Source of the DNA: Alphaproteobacteria bacterium
GTDB lineage: Bacteria; Pseudomonadota; Alphaproteobacteria; RF32; CAG-239
NCBI GenBank assembly: GCA_017480745.1
Contig: JAFUSA010000019.1
Coordinates: forward strand, 1 to 64,000
Length of the DNA stretch: 64,000 nt
Direction: 5' to 3'
Shown: piece after piece, positions 62,639 to 64,000 of the stretch
Position numbering within the stretch: position 1 is the stretch's first letter
Layout of the letters: every line of letters begins with the position of its first letter
Made by a program: the position numbers and the translations under genes
Notes under the pieces: generated by a model
The model's database searches: none
The model's input: the letters and a program-made list of their open reading frames with translations, nothing else
Told to the model about the DNA's origin: nothing

Positions 62639-62824
62639 TTATCTCATTAAGTATGCATAAGCCGTGTAACAAGCGGCAATCCCAACAAGAATATAAACAA
62701 TTGAAGCGACAATCGGTGCAAAGGCAAAAATAAATTGCACTAAGTTAAAATCGAAAGCTCCTACTAACCCCCAATTCAAACCGCCGATAATAGTTAACAA
62801 TAAAGCAGTCTTATCCCAAAACAT
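62639..62824 (-). CDS. DUF378 small membrane protein
   Basis: A 61-residue protein with two membrane helices (LLLTIIGGLNWGLVGAF and FAFAPIVASIVYILVGIAA) and the GLNWGLVGAF motif of DUF378. No function is known. RBS AAGGAGAAAGATA. A monocistronic gene between two prepilins. Confidence 0.85.
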   Translation of the reverse strand: MFWDKTALLLTIIGGLNWGLVGAFDFNLVQFIFAFAPIVASIVYILVGIAACYTAYAYLMR

Positions 62825-62994
62825 TATCTTTCTCCTTAATTTAACTCAGGTCATATAACCTGCATACCAATTAGATAATAGCCATCTCTAAAATTACAAC
62901 AGCCGAAAGAAAAAATAATTGTTTTACATGGAAATTTACTATTTTTCTACAAATCTCCAAGTAATAGAAACTTTATTACTCACACTACAAATGC

Positions 62995-63708
62995 TTATTC
63001 ATAATACAATGTAAAGGCATTGGTGTCAGCGCACCAATTTGTTGCAACATCAATAGAAACAGGCATAGAAGTTGAACTATAAAGATTAGCTTTATTTCCA
63101 GTTGTAGCCGCGGAATGAGAACCTAACATCAAACCAACAACTCCTGCGCTTACAGAACTCCAATCCTGAGTTACTAAATCAACACAAGCCTCTTGAGGTA
63201 TTCCTCGCAATCTAATGGCAAATATCGCACCACTTCCTTGTATATTAATTTCCCCGCCAAATAAATTTCCCATGCCATTAATAGGTTTGTTAGCTGTATT
63301 ATTAATTGCCAAAGGGTCCTCAGACCTAAAAGAAGAATCTATCATATCATCAGAAACTAATTTAGCCTTTCTTATTATATGAGCTCCCTCACAAGGTTTA
63401 TTATTACTTCCTGCCAACACACCCCAACAAGCCCCTTCACTATTAAGGCTGCTATATCTTGTTGAACTGGGTTGATTGGCAAAAAACGAACGAATATTTT
63501 GTGATGTAATAGTAATTTGTTCAATAGTTTTATTAATTCTGTACTTCATCATTGCTTTTGAATATCCGGCGATTCCGCCAACGGATAACACACCGATGAT
63601 AGCCAACACGCCCAACATTTCTATCATAGAGCGTCCGGTTTGTGCATTTTTTGTATCAATTACGAGTGCAGTGCGACAATTTATATTTTTAATTTCTAAG
63701 TTTTTCAT
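62995..63708 (-). CDS. Type IVb-like prepilin 7 (with decayed REP insertion)
   Basis: A 237-residue prepilin. The leader holds NINCRTALVIDTKNAQTG|RSMIEM, whose DNA at 63657-63682 is a diverged copy of the REP unit. The C-terminal domain has QEACVDLVTQDW and PVSIDVATNWC, with GACWGV and PCEGAH cysteines. The closest neighbour in style is prepilin 6, though the C-terminal domains differ. Confidence 0.8.
   Translation of the reverse strand: MKNLEIKNINCRTALVIDTKNAQTGRSMIEMLGVLAIIGVLSVGGIAGYSKAMMKYRINKTIEQITITSQNIRSFFANQPSSTRYSSLNSEGACWGVLAGSNNKPCEGAHIIRKAKLVSDDMIDSSFRSEDPLAINNTANKPINGMGNLFGGEINIQGSGAIFAIRLRGIPQEACVDLVTQDWSSVSAGVVGLMLGSHSAATTGNKANLYSSTSMPVSIDVATNWCADTNAFTLYYE
63657..63682 (-). 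repeat. Diverged REP-like element inside prepilin 7
   Basis: The bases align with the intact unit with several transitions (for example TTGCGAGCGCAG against TTACGAGTGCAG). The palindrome is weaker but the frame is kept. Confidence 0.6.
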
Positions 63709-63951
63709 AATAGACTTCCTTTCATTTAATTAATTCACCAACAAGACATAACCGCCCGATAAGGGCGGCCGGAAGTTCACAACTATCCAAATTAAATAGT
63801 GTAGCCTATTGGAGTTCTCTTATTCAGCTACCTTCCAGCCGACACTGGAAACATTTAACGTCTATAAAAGACGAATTTGGAGAGGTTGTGACACCTCAGA
63901 CAAGTCACCTCATCATGCTTTTTATTATATAACATAAAATATAAAAGTCAA
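63709..63951 (-). promoter_or_regulatory. Promoter and structured leader (type A) of prepilin 7
   Basis: TTGACT (63951-63946), TATAAT (63929-63924). GATGAG-GTGA-CTTGTC hairpin, CTGAGGTGT box, long-range stems 63891-63886 with 63782-63777 (TCACAA) and 63881-63874 with 63793-63786 (TCCAAATT). Beyond 63951 only AT-rich sequence is left in the window. Confidence 0.8.
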
Positions 63952-64000
63952 GCATCTTTTGCAAAAGTGCTCAAACCTTTGCATTTAGCACCGAAAACAC

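Overview
The window is 64 kb of AT-rich chromosome from a Gram-negative bacterium, most likely an uncultured, possibly host-associated, alphaproteobacterium. The support is an outer-membrane and lipid A gene run (pyrH-frr-uppS-cdsA-rseP-bamA-lpxD-fabZ), kdsB, a CcrM-type methyltransferase, and a NagD-like HAD gene next to an HIT gene. The lineage is inferred from gene content, not from a marker search. Most genes are ordinary single-copy housekeeping genes in short, often overlapping operons.

Left end (1-12.5 kb) is a phage-derived island on the minus strand. An eight-gene operon (12342 down to 6120) resembles the head-neck block of a T7/P22-like podovirus: a small protein, a scaffold-like protein, major capsid protein, a coiled-coil protein, two tail-tube or neck proteins, a GNAT-like protein and an internal-virion-like protein. 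No portal, terminase, integrase or tail fibre is visible. Further left lie a DUF805-like protein, three tandem paralogous membrane proteins, a lipoprotein, and two effector-like genes (a GH24-type lysozyme and a candidate BECR-fold nuclease) that share an almost identical 5' region and N-terminal module. That module contains a short LREQLE motif that also occurs at the C-terminus of the scaffold-like protein.

The middle and right (13-64 kb) carry ettA, a tRNA-Met (CAU), MerR and TetR regulators, an RND efflux operon, rsmB, the pyrH-to-fabZ envelope run, gpsA, ccrM, tandem ppx/gppA paralogues with rlmE, cpoB-tilS, a HAD-HIT-kdsB run, tcdA-anmK, a GT8 glycosyltransferase fused to a DMT-type transporter, and ileS preceded by an isoleucine-rich leader peptide.

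Scattered through the window are seven single-gene transcription units for type IVb-like prepilins with near-identical N-termini and divergent C-termini. All seven, plus one lipoprotein gene and one gene-less locus, are preceded by a strong promoter and a leader of about 200 nt. In eight of the nine leaders a two-part long-range stem changes sequence from copy to copy while staying complementary. This looks like a real structured RNA family that I cannot match to a named class, and it is the most notable signal here. Three of the seven prepilins also carry an intact REP-like palindrome inserted in frame within the leader peptide that prepilin peptidase removes; a fourth carries a decayed copy.
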